This document shows, piece after piece, positions 16,973 through 25,313 of a stretch of DNA of 64,000 nucleotides. The notes under the pieces are model-generated. The model searched no databases. It saw only the letters and a program-made list of their open reading frames with translations, and was not told the origin of the DNA. How positions within the stretch are numbered: the stretch's first letter is position 1; the number at the start of each line of letters is the position of its first letter. This DNA comes from Alistipes sp. Lineage in GTDB: Bacteria > Bacteroidota > Bacteroidia > Bacteroidales > Rikenellaceae. The stretch covers positions 39,941 to 103,940 of the forward strand of contig JAGBEH010000010.1 in assembly GCA_017937125.1 (NCBI GenBank), given 5' to 3'. A program made the translations under genes and the position numbers.

Positions 16973-18319
16973 ATGTTAAATCGATTATTGGCCGTTTCGC
17001 CTATCGACGGCCGTTACCGCAGAGTAACGGAACCGTTGGCCGACTATTTCTCCGAGTATGCGCTCATACGTTACCGCGTGCGTGTGGAGATAGAGTATTT
17101 CATCGCCCTGTGCGAGCTTCCCCTGCCCGAACTGAAGGGTGTGGACGCTTCGCTTTTCGACACTTTGCGCGACATCTATCGCAACTTCACGCAGGAGGAT
17201 GCCGAACGCGTGAAGGAGATCGAACTTACGACGAACCACGACGTGAAAGCCGTCGAGTATCTGCTCAAAGAGAAATTCGCGGTGCTCGGACTGGCCGGCT
17301 GTTCGGAATTCATCCATTTCGGCCTTACCTCGCAGGACATCAACAATACGGCTATGCCGCTGATGCTCAAGGAGGCGCTGGCCGACATATACATACCTGC
17401 CGTCGAGGAGTTGCAGGAGCGGCTCGCGGCTCTGGCGGAAGAGTGGCGCGGCATACCGATGCTCGCGCACACGCACGGCCAGCCCGCATCGCCCACCACG
17501 CTCGGCAAGGAGATACTGGTTTTCGCCGAACGTCTCGACGAACAGTACGGGCAGCTGCTCGATATTCCGCTGACGGCCAAGTTCGGCGGGGCTACGGGCA
17601 ATTTCAACGCCCATCACGCGGCATATCCCGCAATCGACTGGGCCGCGTTCGCCAACGGTTTCGTGGGTGGGCGTCTGGGACTGCGCCGCTCGCAGTTCAC
17701 CACGCAGATAGACCATTACGACAATCTCGCGGCGACGTTCGATGCGCTGAAACGCATAAATACCATACTCATAGACCTCTGCCGCGATATGTGGACATAT
17801 ATATCTATGGAGTATTTCCGCCAGCAGATAAAGGCGAACGAGGTGGGTTCGAGCGCTATGCCGCACAAGGTGAACCCCATAGATTTCGAGAATGCCGAAG
17901 GCAATTTCGGTATTGCCGATGCCGTTTACGAACACCTCTCCGCCAAGCTGCCCGTCTCGCGCCTGCAACGCGACCTGACGGACTCGACCGTTATGCGCAA
18001 TACGGGCGTGCCCGTCGCGCACTCGCTTATCGGCATACGGTCGCTGCTGAAAGGGTTGGGCAAGCTGCTGTTGAACCGTGAAGCCATAGACCGCGATTTG
18101 GATGCCAACTGGGCTGTCGTCGCCGAGGGTATTCAGACTATTCTGCGACGGGAGGGTTATCCCAAACCGTACGAGGCGCTTAAGGCCCTTACGCGCAAAA
18201 ACGAGCATATTACCGAGCAGACGATACGCGAGTTCATCGCATCGCTCGACGTGTCCGAGAGCGTGAAGGAAGAGCTGTCGGCTCTGACGCCGCATACGTA
18301 CGTCGGTATTTTCGGTTAG
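16973..18319 (+). CDS. purB: Adenylosuccinate lyase
   Basis: The 448-residue enzyme cleaves adenylosuccinate and SAICAR in purine synthesis. It has SPIDGRYR at the N-terminus, TSQDINNT (119-126), HTHGQPA (166-172) and the fumarase/aspartase signature SSAMPHKVNP (293-302), which carries the mobile catalytic serine. The length fits the E. coli-like subclass. No gene of the same pathway adjoins it. A structured element follows the stop directly. Confidence 0.97.
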   Translation: MLNRLLAVSPIDGRYRRVTEPLADYFSEYALIRYRVRVEIEYFIALCELPLPELKGVDASLFDTLRDIYRNFTQEDAERVKEIELTTNHDVKAVEYLLKEKFAVLGLAGCSEFIHFGLTSQDINNTAMPLMLKEALADIYIPAVEELQERLAALAEEWRGIPMLAHTHGQPASPTTLGKEILVFAERLDEQYGQLLDIPLTAKFGGATGNFNAHHAAYPAIDWAAFANGFVGGRLGLRRSQFTTQIDHYDNLAATFDALKRINTILIDLCRDMWTYISMEYFRQQIKANEVGSSAMPHKVNPIDFENAEGNFGIADAVYEHLSAKLPVSRLQRDLTDSTVMRNTGVPVAHSLIGIRSLLKGLGKLLLNREAIDRDLDANWAVVAEGIQTILRREGYPKPYEALKALTRKNEHITEQTIREFIASLDVSESVKEELSALTPHTYVGIFG

Positions 18320-18347
18320 CGGACGGCGGGGTGATGTATAAAAAAAC

Positions 18348-18412
18348 AGGCGGGAATCTCTCAATTGCCGCCTGCCTTCGGGGCTTTGCACCCCTAAACT
18401 ACTAACCCAAAG
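18348..18412 (+). other. Hairpin plus ACTACTAACCCAAA element (copy 2)
   Basis: AGGCGG/CCGCCT hairpin (18348-18373), a GGGG/CCCC mini-hairpin, then ACTACTAACCCAAA (18398-18411), beginning 28 bp after the purB stop. The same architecture recurs at 19326-19390 and the final motif, as ACTACTAACCTAAA, at about 2291-2306. It may act as the purB 3' end or as a leader for what follows. Confidence 0.5.
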
Positions 18413-18533
18413 GTTGTAAACATTTATTGATACACCTATGTAGGTTTCATTTTGTTTTTGTAAATAAATTATCTATATTTGTGGTATCATTGCGGAATAC
18501 GCAATGTTTTGGATGGCATTTAGGCTGTTGGAT

Positions 18534-18726
18534 TTGTAACAAAAACGACCAATTTTAGAGACAAAAACACCAACAGGCACACTAAGTGCTCACGCCGTTT
18601 TGGCGTGGGTTGTGCTTGTGTTTTTGTAGGTGCTTGGTCGTACCTTGTTACAATGAGCGCACTCACGCTTCTCTTTTTTAGAGTTAAACAGTTGCTATCT
18701 AAAGAGCAACGACACCTATGTTTAAC
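18534..18726 (+). other. Nested inverted repeats, candidate structured leader or MITE-like element
   Basis: The outer arms TTGTAACAA (18534) and TTGTTACAA (18645) are perfect complements. Inside them, CGACCAA/TTGGTCG, ACAAAAACAC/GTGTTTTTGT and CACGCC/GGCGTG nest concentrically around a GTTTT loop. A second hairpin follows: GTTAAACA (18683) with TGTTTAAC (18719), and GTTGCT with AGCAAC inside. The region is AT-rich and lies directly upstream of the secreted protein gene at 18745. No coding frame fits. Confidence 0.65.
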
Positions 18727-18744
18727 TTAAATAATTAAAGTACT

Positions 18745-19305
18745 ATGAAAAGGTTTTTATTTTTGGTGATTACGGTTTTATTATCAGTTCCTTGTTTTGC
18801 GCAAAAAAGCACAAATGAAGATAAGACTGAAAGTAAAACACTAGAGTTTATTTCTCGCGGAAGCTCTCTTATTAGAAAGGAGTTCTATGATTTGGGGTCA
18901 GTTAAAGGGGTTCAATGTGAAGTATTGATTGTTACTGATTTGCTTAAAAATGAGAAAATGGGTTGCCTTCGTCTGAAAACCAAATATACCAGTAGCTATT
19001 CTACCGATACTTATATTGGTACCCTCGATTACGACGAAATAGAAGATTGTATTAAATCTCTTAATCATATTAAAGATAACATTCTTCCATCTATACCTAG
19101 CACATACACAGAAGTGGAATATAGCACTAGAGATAATATAAAGGTAGGTGCTTATTATAATGAAAAAAAACTTTCTTGGACTGCATATGTTTATATAAAA
19201 AGTTACACAAGTCGATCAGCTGAGTTTTTTGATGCAGCATCATTATCTTTGTTGGTTAACAAAATGGCTTCTGCGAAGAATATGATTGCCGAAAAAATCA
19301 AATAA
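18745..19305 (+). CDS. Hypothetical secreted protein, AT-rich
   Basis: The 186-residue protein has a clear signal peptide (MKRFLFLVITVLLSVPCFAQ). The mature part is a soluble mixed alpha/beta domain with a LKTKYTSSYSTDTYIGTLDY strand pair and a C-terminal amphipathic helix. I do not recognise a family. Base composition is much more AT-rich than its neighbours, which suggests transfer. It is preceded by a 190-bp structured region and followed within about 20 bp by the hairpin/ACTAACCC element, so gene and flanks could form one unit. Confidence 0.7.
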   Translation: MKRFLFLVITVLLSVPCFAQKSTNEDKTESKTLEFISRGSSLIRKEFYDLGSVKGVQCEVLIVTDLLKNEKMGCLRLKTKYTSSYSTDTYIGTLDYDEIEDCIKSLNHIKDNILPSIPSTYTEVEYSTRDNIKVGAYYNEKKLSWTAYVYIKSYTSRSAEFFDAASLSLLVNKMASAKNMIAEKIK

Positions 19306-19325
19306 TAGAAACATAAAACAAAAAT

Positions 19326-19390
19326 AGGCGAGAGTCGTCACGACTGTCGCCTACCCCAGGACTCATTGCGAGCCCTTCTACTAACCCAAA
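19326..19390 (+). other. Hairpin plus ACTAACCCAAA element (copy 3)
   Basis: The hairpin AGGCGA/TCGCCT (19326-19352) has an inner AGTCGT/ACGACT stem. A 27-nt spacer and CTACTAACCCAAA (ending 19390) follow. It starts 20 bp after the stop of the AT-rich secreted-protein gene. Confidence 0.5.
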
Positions 19391-19584
19391 CTTAAATAAA
19401 TGAAGAAACCTCACTGCGCCGTGCAGTTTTTCGACGCAGTTGCCCGAACTGTCGCAAATCCCGTGCCGCCGGTATGCCGTCGGGCGAATCGAGCCTTTAG
19501 GCGACATCAAAAAGCCCGAAACGGATATTATCGCATTTTTTTTCGATTCCGATATGTGGGTTTTTCGGCAGTCGGCCGTCATAT

Positions 19585-19624
19585 ATATGACAAAGGTTCG
19601 GATTTGCTTCCGAATGTGTCATAT
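19585..19624 (+). promoter_or_regulatory. Inverted repeat upstream of the exported nuclease-fold gene
   Basis: ATATGACA (19585-19592) pairs with TGTCATAT (19617-19624), and TTCGG with CCGAA inside. TGTCATA occurs twice more just upstream of clpB (about 20593 and 20625), so this may be a shared regulator site rather than an RNA hairpin. Confidence 0.4.
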
Positions 19625-19652
19625 TTTACAGAAAAACCAAACAACCTTAGTT

Positions 19653-20504
19653 ATGAAAAAACTTCTTATTCTTTCGGCTTTGGCATTGCTCGTCGGAGCG
19701 ACCGATTGTTCAGCCAAGAAATTCCGTTACGACACGCCTGCGGGCAAAGTGAAGCTCATAAGCTACAATATCCGTCAGAGCGGGGCCAACGACGGCGACA
19801 ACTGTTGGATGAACCGCCGTCCCGCAACTGTCGAGATGATGCGTCGCGAGGCGCCGTCGGTGATAGGTATGCAGGAGGTGAAACTCGACCAGGCGCAATA
19901 TATCGAGGAGAATATGCCGCAGTACGCACGTGTCGGCGTCGGCCGCGACGACGGGAAAGACAAGGGCGAGATGTGCGCCATCTACTATCTGAAAAAGAAA
20001 TTCGAATTGCTCGACAGCGGTACTTTCTGGCTCAGCGAGACGCCCGATGCGATTTCGCGCGGCTGGGACGCGAAGTACAACCGCATAGTTACGTGGGTGA
20101 AACTTCGCGAGAAGGCTACGGGCAAGGAGTTTTTCTTCTTCAACGGCCACCTCGACCACAAGGGCGTAACTGCCCGCAAGGAGTCGATGAAACTCATCGT
20201 ACGCAAGATTTTCGAGATTGCGGGCAAGGATGCGGCCGTCATCTTGGGCGGCGACTTCAATGCGCTGATAAACGATGACATTTACACGCCCGTAAAGGAG
20301 GTCTCCACACTTGCGCGTACGGCAGCGCCCGTTACGGATTCCCGCCCGACATTCAACTCGTGGGGACGGCGCAAGGGCGATATTATAGACCATCTGTTCG
20401 TGCGTAATCTCAACTGTCTCGAATACCGTACGCTCGACGGCGATTACGGGGTTCCGTTCATATCGGACCACTATCCCGTGCAGCTCGTGTTCGAGGTGAA
20501 ATAG
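19653..20504 (+). CDS. Secreted endonuclease/exonuclease/phosphatase family protein
   Basis: The 283-residue protein has a signal peptide (MKKLLILSALALLVGATDCSA) and the DNase-I-like fold. LISYNIRQSG carries the metal-binding Asn. IGMQEVKLDQ carries the metal-binding Glu. FNGHLDHKG and ILGGDFNAL give the catalytic His and Asp/Asn. SDHYPVQLVFEVK at the C-terminus gives the final Asp-His pair. Exported family members in Bacteroidetes may act on sugar-phosphate, lipid or nucleic-acid esters; the substrate is not predictable. The ATG at 19653 is chosen for the signal peptide. A strong terminator follows. Confidence 0.85.
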   Translation: MKKLLILSALALLVGATDCSAKKFRYDTPAGKVKLISYNIRQSGANDGDNCWMNRRPATVEMMRREAPSVIGMQEVKLDQAQYIEENMPQYARVGVGRDDGKDKGEMCAIYYLKKKFELLDSGTFWLSETPDAISRGWDAKYNRIVTWVKLREKATGKEFFFFNGHLDHKGVTARKESMKLIVRKIFEIAGKDAAVILGGDFNALINDDIYTPVKEVSTLARTAAPVTDSRPTFNSWGRRKGDIIDHLFVRNLNCLEYRTLDGDYGVPFISDHYPVQLVFEVK

Positions 20505-20527
20505 CCGCTGCTTACGGCAAGTCGCAG

Positions 20528-20554
20528 GCCGCCCCGTTTCGGGGCGGCTTTTTT
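20528..20554 (+). terminator. Intrinsic terminator
   Basis: Perfect GCCGCCCC/GGGGCGGC stem, 5-nt loop, followed by six Ts. Confidence 0.92.
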
Positions 20555-20640
20555 GTCGTTCGGCAGGATTTCGCGACTGTTTGTCGCCAAGTGTCATAAG
20601 TTGGCAGACTTTTGCGGCCATTGTGTCATATTTCTGCCGC

Positions 20641-20656
20641 TGGCAGGTATTTTGCT
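20641..20656 (+). promoter_or_regulatory. Sigma-54-like promoter upstream of clpB
   Basis: TGGCAGG-N4-TTGCT keeps the GG-N10-GC spacing of RpoN promoters and would start transcription about 30 nt before the clpB ATG. It overlaps the palindrome CTGCC-GCT-GGCAG. A second TGGCA...TTGC at 20603-20616 is one base too short. TGTCATA is repeated at about 20593 and 20625. Confidence 0.4.
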
Positions 20657-20696
20657 CGTACGAAGGCGAAACGGAAACGATAAAAACATATACGAT

Positions 20697-23300
20697 ATGA
20701 ACATCAATTCTTTAACAGTCAAAGCGCAGGAGGTGTTGCAGAATGCCTACTCGCTTGCTCAACGTAACGGCCAGCAGGCCGTCGAGCCGTTGCATATCCT
20801 CGCGTCGCTCGTAGCCGAGGACGATTCGCTGTCGGCTTTCCTGCTCGGGCGTGTCGGCGTAAACGTGCGCAATCTGCGCGGCGAGGTCGATGCGGCTGTT
20901 GCGGCATTGCCGAAGGTCTCGGGCGGCAACGGCGAACAGTATTTTTCGGGCGACGCGTCGAAGGTCATTCAGCGCGCCGTCGATTTCACGAAGAACTTCA
21001 ACGACAAATATGCGTCGGTGGAGCATCTGTTGCTGGCGCTCGTGGCCGAACGCGGCACGGCGGGCGACATTCTCAAACGCAGCGGTGCTGCCGAGAGGGA
21101 GCTGACCTCTGCCATACGCGAATTCCGCAAGGGAGCGACGGTCGATTCGCAAACCGCCTCGCAGGAGTTCAACGCATTGGGCAAATATGCCGTAAATCTC
21201 AACGAGCAGGCGCGCAACGGGAAACTCGACCCCGTAATCGGCCGCGACGAGGAGATACGCCGCGTGTTGCAGATACTTTCGCGCCGCACCAAGAACAATC
21301 CCATTCTGGTCGGTGAAGCGGGTGTCGGCAAGACGGCCATAGCCGAGGGCATCGCGCATCGTATCGTCGATGGCGACGTGCCCGAGAACCTGAAATCGAA
21401 GATGATATTCTCGCTCGATATGGGTGCGTTGATCGCGGGTGCGAAGTATCAGGGCGAGTTCGAGGAGCGTCTGAAGGCCGTCGTACAGGAGGTTATCGCC
21501 AGCGACGGCGAGATACTGCTCTTCATCGACGAGATACACACGCTGGTCGGTGCGGGCAAGTCGAACGGCGCGATGGATGCCGCAAATATCCTGAAACCCG
21601 CCCTCGCGCGCGGCGAACTGCGTACGATAGGCGCCACGACGCTCGACGAGTTCCAGAAATATTTCGAGCAGGACAAGGCGTTGGAGCGTCGTTTCCAGAA
21701 AGTTATGGTCGATGAACCTACTACCGAAGATGCCATTTCCATCCTGCGCGGTCTGAAGGAGCGGTACGAAAACCACCATCAGGTGCGTATCAGGGACGAG
21801 GCGATAATCGCTGCCGTAGAGTTGTCGCACCGCTACATCACGTCGCGTTTCCTACCCGACAAGGCTATCGACCTCGTGGACGAGGCGGCATCCAAGCTGC
21901 GGCTCGAAATGAACTCCGTACCCGAGGAGATCGACGCTCTCGACCGCCGTATGCGTCAGCTCGAAATCGAGCGCGAGGCCATACGCCGCGAGAACGACAC
22001 ACAGCGTGTCGAGTCGCTGACCAAGGAGATCGAAGACCTGCACTCGCGCGACAAGGCACTGCGCGCCAAATGGGAGGGCGAGCGCACCCTGCTGCGCAAG
22101 ATACAGGAGGACAAGGCGCTTATCGAACGGTTGAAAATCGAGGCGCAGCAGGCCGAGCGTCAGGGCGACTACGGCCGCGTGGCGGAGATACGCTACGGTA
22201 AGATCGTCGAGGCGCAGAAGCGCATAGACGCTTTGCAGGACGAACTGAAAATCGCATCGGCGAACGGCTCGATGATAAAGGAGGAGGTCGATGCGCAGGA
22301 CATAGCCGAAGTGGTGTCGCGCTGGACGGGCATTCCCGTGACGCGGATGCTGGCCTCCGAGCGCGAGAAGCTGCTCGATATGGAGAACGAGCTGCACAAA
22401 CGGGTAGTCGGGCAGGAGGATGCCATAGCGGCGATTTCCGATGCCGTACGGCGGTCGCGCGCGGGGTTGAACGACCCTCGCAAGCCTATCGGTTCGTTCA
22501 TATTCCTCGGTACAACGGGTGTCGGCAAGACCGAGCTGGCGAAGGCGTTGGCCGAGTTCCTGTTCAACGACGACAATATGATTACCCGTATCGATATGAG
22601 CGAGTATCAGGAGCGCCACAGCGTCTCGCGGCTCGTCGGAGCGCCTCCGGGATATGTCGGTTACGACGAGGGCGGACAGCTCACCGAAGCCGTGCGGCGC
22701 AAGCCCTATTCGGTGGTACTGCTGGACGAGATAGAAAAGGCGCATCCCGATGTCTTCAACATTCTGTTGCAGGTGCTCGACGACGGGCGTCTTACGGACA
22801 ACAAGGGGCGTACGGTGGATTTCCGCAATACGATAATCATAATGACGTCGAATATGGGCTCGCACATCATTCAGGAGAATTTCGCGGCCGCGTTCGACGG
22901 GCGGAAACTGCCCCGCGAGGTCATCGATAATACCCGCAGGGATGTCATCGAACTGCTGAAGCAGCAGCTCAAACCCGAGTTCCTGAACCGTATCGACGAA
23001 ATCGTGATGTTCGAACCGCTCACGCGCAAGGACATAGAGCGCATAGTAGACATACAGATGAAGTCGATAGGCCGTATGCTTGCACAGAACGGCATAAAAT
23101 TGGAATATACCGATGCTGCACGCGAATGGATAGCGGCAGCGGGCTACGACCCGATGTTCGGCGCGCGTCCCGTCAAGCGTACCATCCAGCGCAGCGTAGT
23201 CAATGAGTTGTCGAAAGAGATACTCGCGGGGCATATCGATCGGGAATACCCCATACGTATCGATGCCGCCGATGACGCGCTGACGTTCGAGAACAAATAA
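20697..23300 (+). CDS. clpB: ATP-dependent disaggregase ClpB
   Basis: The 867-residue protein is a full-length ClpB. It has an N domain (about 1-145), NBD1 with Walker A GEAGVGKT (about 205), a coiled-coil middle domain (about 410-530; charged, heptad-like) and NBD2 with GTTGVGKTE (about 604). It also has sensor/arginine-finger motifs and GARPVKRTIQR near the end. It works with DnaK to dissolve aggregates. Start at 20697 is chosen by homology (MNINSLTVKAQEVL); the open frame reaches 20553 without homology. The upstream motif set (sigma-54-like site, TGTCATA repeats) suggests stress control. Confidence 0.98.
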   Translation: MNINSLTVKAQEVLQNAYSLAQRNGQQAVEPLHILASLVAEDDSLSAFLLGRVGVNVRNLRGEVDAAVAALPKVSGGNGEQYFSGDASKVIQRAVDFTKNFNDKYASVEHLLLALVAERGTAGDILKRSGAAERELTSAIREFRKGATVDSQTASQEFNALGKYAVNLNEQARNGKLDPVIGRDEEIRRVLQILSRRTKNNPILVGEAGVGKTAIAEGIAHRIVDGDVPENLKSKMIFSLDMGALIAGAKYQGEFEERLKAVVQEVIASDGEILLFIDEIHTLVGAGKSNGAMDAANILKPALARGELRTIGATTLDEFQKYFEQDKALERRFQKVMVDEPTTEDAISILRGLKERYENHHQVRIRDEAIIAAVELSHRYITSRFLPDKAIDLVDEAASKLRLEMNSVPEEIDALDRRMRQLEIEREAIRRENDTQRVESLTKEIEDLHSRDKALRAKWEGERTLLRKIQEDKALIERLKIEAQQAERQGDYGRVAEIRYGKIVEAQKRIDALQDELKIASANGSMIKEEVDAQDIAEVVSRWTGIPVTRMLASEREKLLDMENELHKRVVGQEDAIAAISDAVRRSRAGLNDPRKPIGSFIFLGTTGVGKTELAKALAEFLFNDDNMITRIDMSEYQERHSVSRLVGAPPGYVGYDEGGQLTEAVRRKPYSVVLLDEIEKAHPDVFNILLQVLDDGRLTDNKGRTVDFRNTIIIMTSNMGSHIIQENFAAAFDGRKLPREVIDNTRRDVIELLKQQLKPEFLNRIDEIVMFEPLTRKDIERIVDIQMKSIGRMLAQNGIKLEYTDAAREWIAAAGYDPMFGARPVKRTIQRSVVNELSKEILAGHIDREYPIRIDAADDALTFENK

Positions 23301-23321
23301 TAGGCGTTGCCGATAGTAACG

Positions 23322-23354
23322 GAGAGGGAGATGCAAAAGCATCTCCCTCTCTTT
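23322..23354. terminator. Shared terminator between convergent clpB and GT2
   Basis: GAGAGGGAGATGC/GCATCTCCCTCTC, 13-bp stem with AAAA loop, 21 bp after clpB and 3 bp from the GT2 stop. Confidence 0.85.
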
Positions 23355-23357
23355 GTT

Positions 23358-24287
23358 TTACATCCCTTTGCGTGCCGTCAGCCACGCCATCGCGTTGTAG
23401 AACCTCAATACGGGCTGCCGCCATGCTACGGGCAGCGAGTTGATGAATTTCAGTTTGCAGAGTGCGCGGCGGTTGCGCGATGTGTATCCGAAAAATCCGA
23501 TGGCGCGCGCGGCCTCGGCCGTTCCGCCTTTGGCGCTTTGCACCAGTGCCTTGCCCAGAGCTGCGCGTGCTATGTATTCGTTGCTCGCGTCGTCGGCCGA
23601 GGCGTCGTACAGGTCTTCGAACGAGTAGGGTGTATCCTCGGCGCGGAATATGGCGGCCGAACGGTTGTCGGCCGAGCGCGAATAGCATACGAGCCGTTTG
23701 GGCGAGAAGCAGACGGGGGCCGTACGTGCCATTTTAGTCCACAGATACTGGTCTTCGCCCATACGCATCCCTGCGGGAAAACCTCCAGCGTCGAGGAACG
23801 TGCTGCGCCGCAGCGTGGCGGCCGACGGTATGACGACGTATTCGGTAAGCGAGGCGGTGAAGAAATCGATGATACCCTCTGTGTCGGGCGTATTGCCGGG
23901 TACGGAACGCGTACCGTCGATAATGTCGAACCCCGTGGCATAGATGCCGCAGTCGGGGTATTCCTCTATCAGGCGGCAGATCTCCTCCAGGTAGTTCTCC
24001 TTCCACGCGTCGTCGCCGTCGAGCAGTGCGATGAACTCGCCCGTCGCTTCGGCCGCGGCGCGGTTGCGGGCGGCGCTGACGCCTGCATTGGCCTGCCGCA
24101 GCAGACGCACGGACGGCGAGCCTATGCTTTCGACCGCGGCTGCGCTGCCGTCGGTCGAGCCGTCATCGACGACTATTATCTCGGCGGGGGCGACGCTTTG
24201 CGACAGTACCGATTCTACGGCGCGGCGTATGGTCCGTTCCTTGTTGAAGAGCGGAATTACGACCGATATTTTGCTGTTAATATCCAT
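23358..24287 (-). CDS. Family 2 glycosyltransferase
   Basis: The 309-residue GT-A enzyme opens with ISVVIPLFNKERTIRRAVESVL. It has IIVVDDGSTDGS (nucleotide site), FIALLDGDDAW (DxD metal site) and GEDQYLW (base region). It probably adds a sugar to a lipid-linked or surface glycan. The predicted transcription start lies within a few bases of the ATG, so the mRNA would be almost leaderless. The promoter interlocks with that of the divergent gene at 24368. Confidence 0.92.
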   Translation of the reverse strand: MDINSKISVVIPLFNKERTIRRAVESVLSQSVAPAEIIVVDDGSTDGSAAAVESIGSPSVRLLRQANAGVSAARNRAAAEATGEFIALLDGDDAWKENYLEEICRLIEEYPDCGIYATGFDIIDGTRSVPGNTPDTEGIIDFFTASLTEYVVIPSAATLRRSTFLDAGGFPAGMRMGEDQYLWTKMARTAPVCFSPKRLVCYSRSADNRSAAIFRAEDTPYSFEDLYDASADDASNEYIARAALGKALVQSAKGGTAEAARAIGFFGYTSRNRRALCKLKFINSLPVAWRQPVLRFYNAMAWLTARKGM

Positions 24288-24290
24288 TTA

Positions 24291-24322
24291 ATTGCAAAAA
24301 TAGCGATATTTTATTAGTTTTG
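24291..24322 (+). promoter_or_regulatory. Promoter for the 24368 gene, interlocked with the opposite promoter
   Basis: ATTG (24291-24294), 20-nt spacer, TAGTTTTG (24315-24322). Confidence 0.65.
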
Positions 24323-24326
24323 CAAT
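24295..24326 (-). promoter_or_regulatory. Promoter for the GT2 gene, interlocked with the opposite promoter
   Basis: On the minus strand ATTG (24323-24326), 20-nt spacer, TATTTTTG (24295-24302). Each -33 element directly abuts the other promoter's -7 element, so polymerase can occupy only one at a time. Confidence 0.65.
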
Positions 24327-24367
24327 GATATGCGCCGTCCTTCGGGCGGTGCGGAAAATTGTGTCGT

Positions 24368-25249
24368 ATGACCGTTTCGGAGAAGATAATAGAGTTCGTG
24401 CGCAATGCTTTCGACACGGCACTGTTCTTTGCGGTGCAGGCCGTGAAGGAGGATTTCCGCAACTATGTCGGGCGAGCCGGAGCTGTCGATCCGGCTCGTT
24501 CGGGCGGTATCCTGCTGCTGGCGAACGGGCCTTCGCTTGCCGACGACCTGCCGCGGATAATAGCCCGCGGCGACCATTTGGAGAATGACGTGCTGGCGGT
24601 GAATTATTTCGCCTGCGACGAGCGGTTCGAGGTCATACGGCCGAAATATTACGTTCTCTCCGACCCTACGTTTTTCCGTCGCCGCTGCGACTGGGAGCGT
24701 GTCGAAAAGCTCTATGCGACGCTCGATGCGAAAGTCGCGTGGCCGATGAAACTCTATGTCCAGTATTATAATCCCGACAGGTTCGATTACCGCAGGGCAC
24801 TGCCCAATCCGAATATCGACATAGTGCCGTTTCACTCGCAGACGTATCGCGGGTTCCCGTCGCTCGAATATGCGTGTTACCGTCGGGGGCTCGGGAGCGG
24901 CAATTTCGGGTCGGTGATACAGAACGGCGAGTTCATCGCCATACTTTTGGGCTACAAGACCCTGCATCTTTACGGTGTGGACCATACCTTTTTCGACGGG
25001 CTGACGGTGACGGCCGATAACGAGCTGTGTCTGAAGACGGGCTATTTCTATGATACCGAGCCTCGGTTGAAGCGGGTCGTTTTGACTGCCGCCGACCCTC
25101 CGAAGCCGTTGTCGATGTACGAATATCTGTCCGACAAGTGCGAGGTTTTCCGAGGGCACGAAGTACTCGCGCGTTATGCCGAAGCGTGCGGCGTCCGCAT
25201 AGTGAACCATACTGCGAACTCGTTGATAGACAGCTATCCGAGAGAGTAG
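24368..25249 (+). CDS. Putative glycan transferase, GT42/DUF115-like fold
   Basis: The 293-residue protein has ILLLANGPSLADDL (about 43-56), DVLAVNYFACDE and PKYYVLSDPTFF. Its C-terminal half has GSGNFGSVIQNGEFIAILLGYKTLHLYGVDH. This order (NGPSL, VNxF, SG-type helix, LGY-x-GxD) resembles Campylobacter-type GT42 sialyltransferases and the related DUF115 proteins. Identity looks remote, so the activity is uncertain. The ATG at 24368 is preferred over an upstream TTG. It pairs divergently with a GT2 gene, which supports a glycan role. Confidence 0.55.
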   Translation: MTVSEKIIEFVRNAFDTALFFAVQAVKEDFRNYVGRAGAVDPARSGGILLLANGPSLADDLPRIIARGDHLENDVLAVNYFACDERFEVIRPKYYVLSDPTFFRRRCDWERVEKLYATLDAKVAWPMKLYVQYYNPDRFDYRRALPNPNIDIVPFHSQTYRGFPSLEYACYRRGLGSGNFGSVIQNGEFIAILLGYKTLHLYGVDHTFFDGLTVTADNELCLKTGYFYDTEPRLKRVVLTAADPPKPLSMYEYLSDKCEVFRGHEVLARYAEACGVRIVNHTANSLIDSYPRE

Positions 25250-25313
25250 CAGCCTCAAGCTGCACCTGAAAGGCGGGCGGGGCGTGCCGTGAATCTTGCA
25301 GTTTCCCCGATTC

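Noticed and set aside
19400-20278. 292-codon frame overlapping the nuclease-fold gene
   Set aside because: It lies out of frame with the recognised catalytic motifs and is basic and repetitive.
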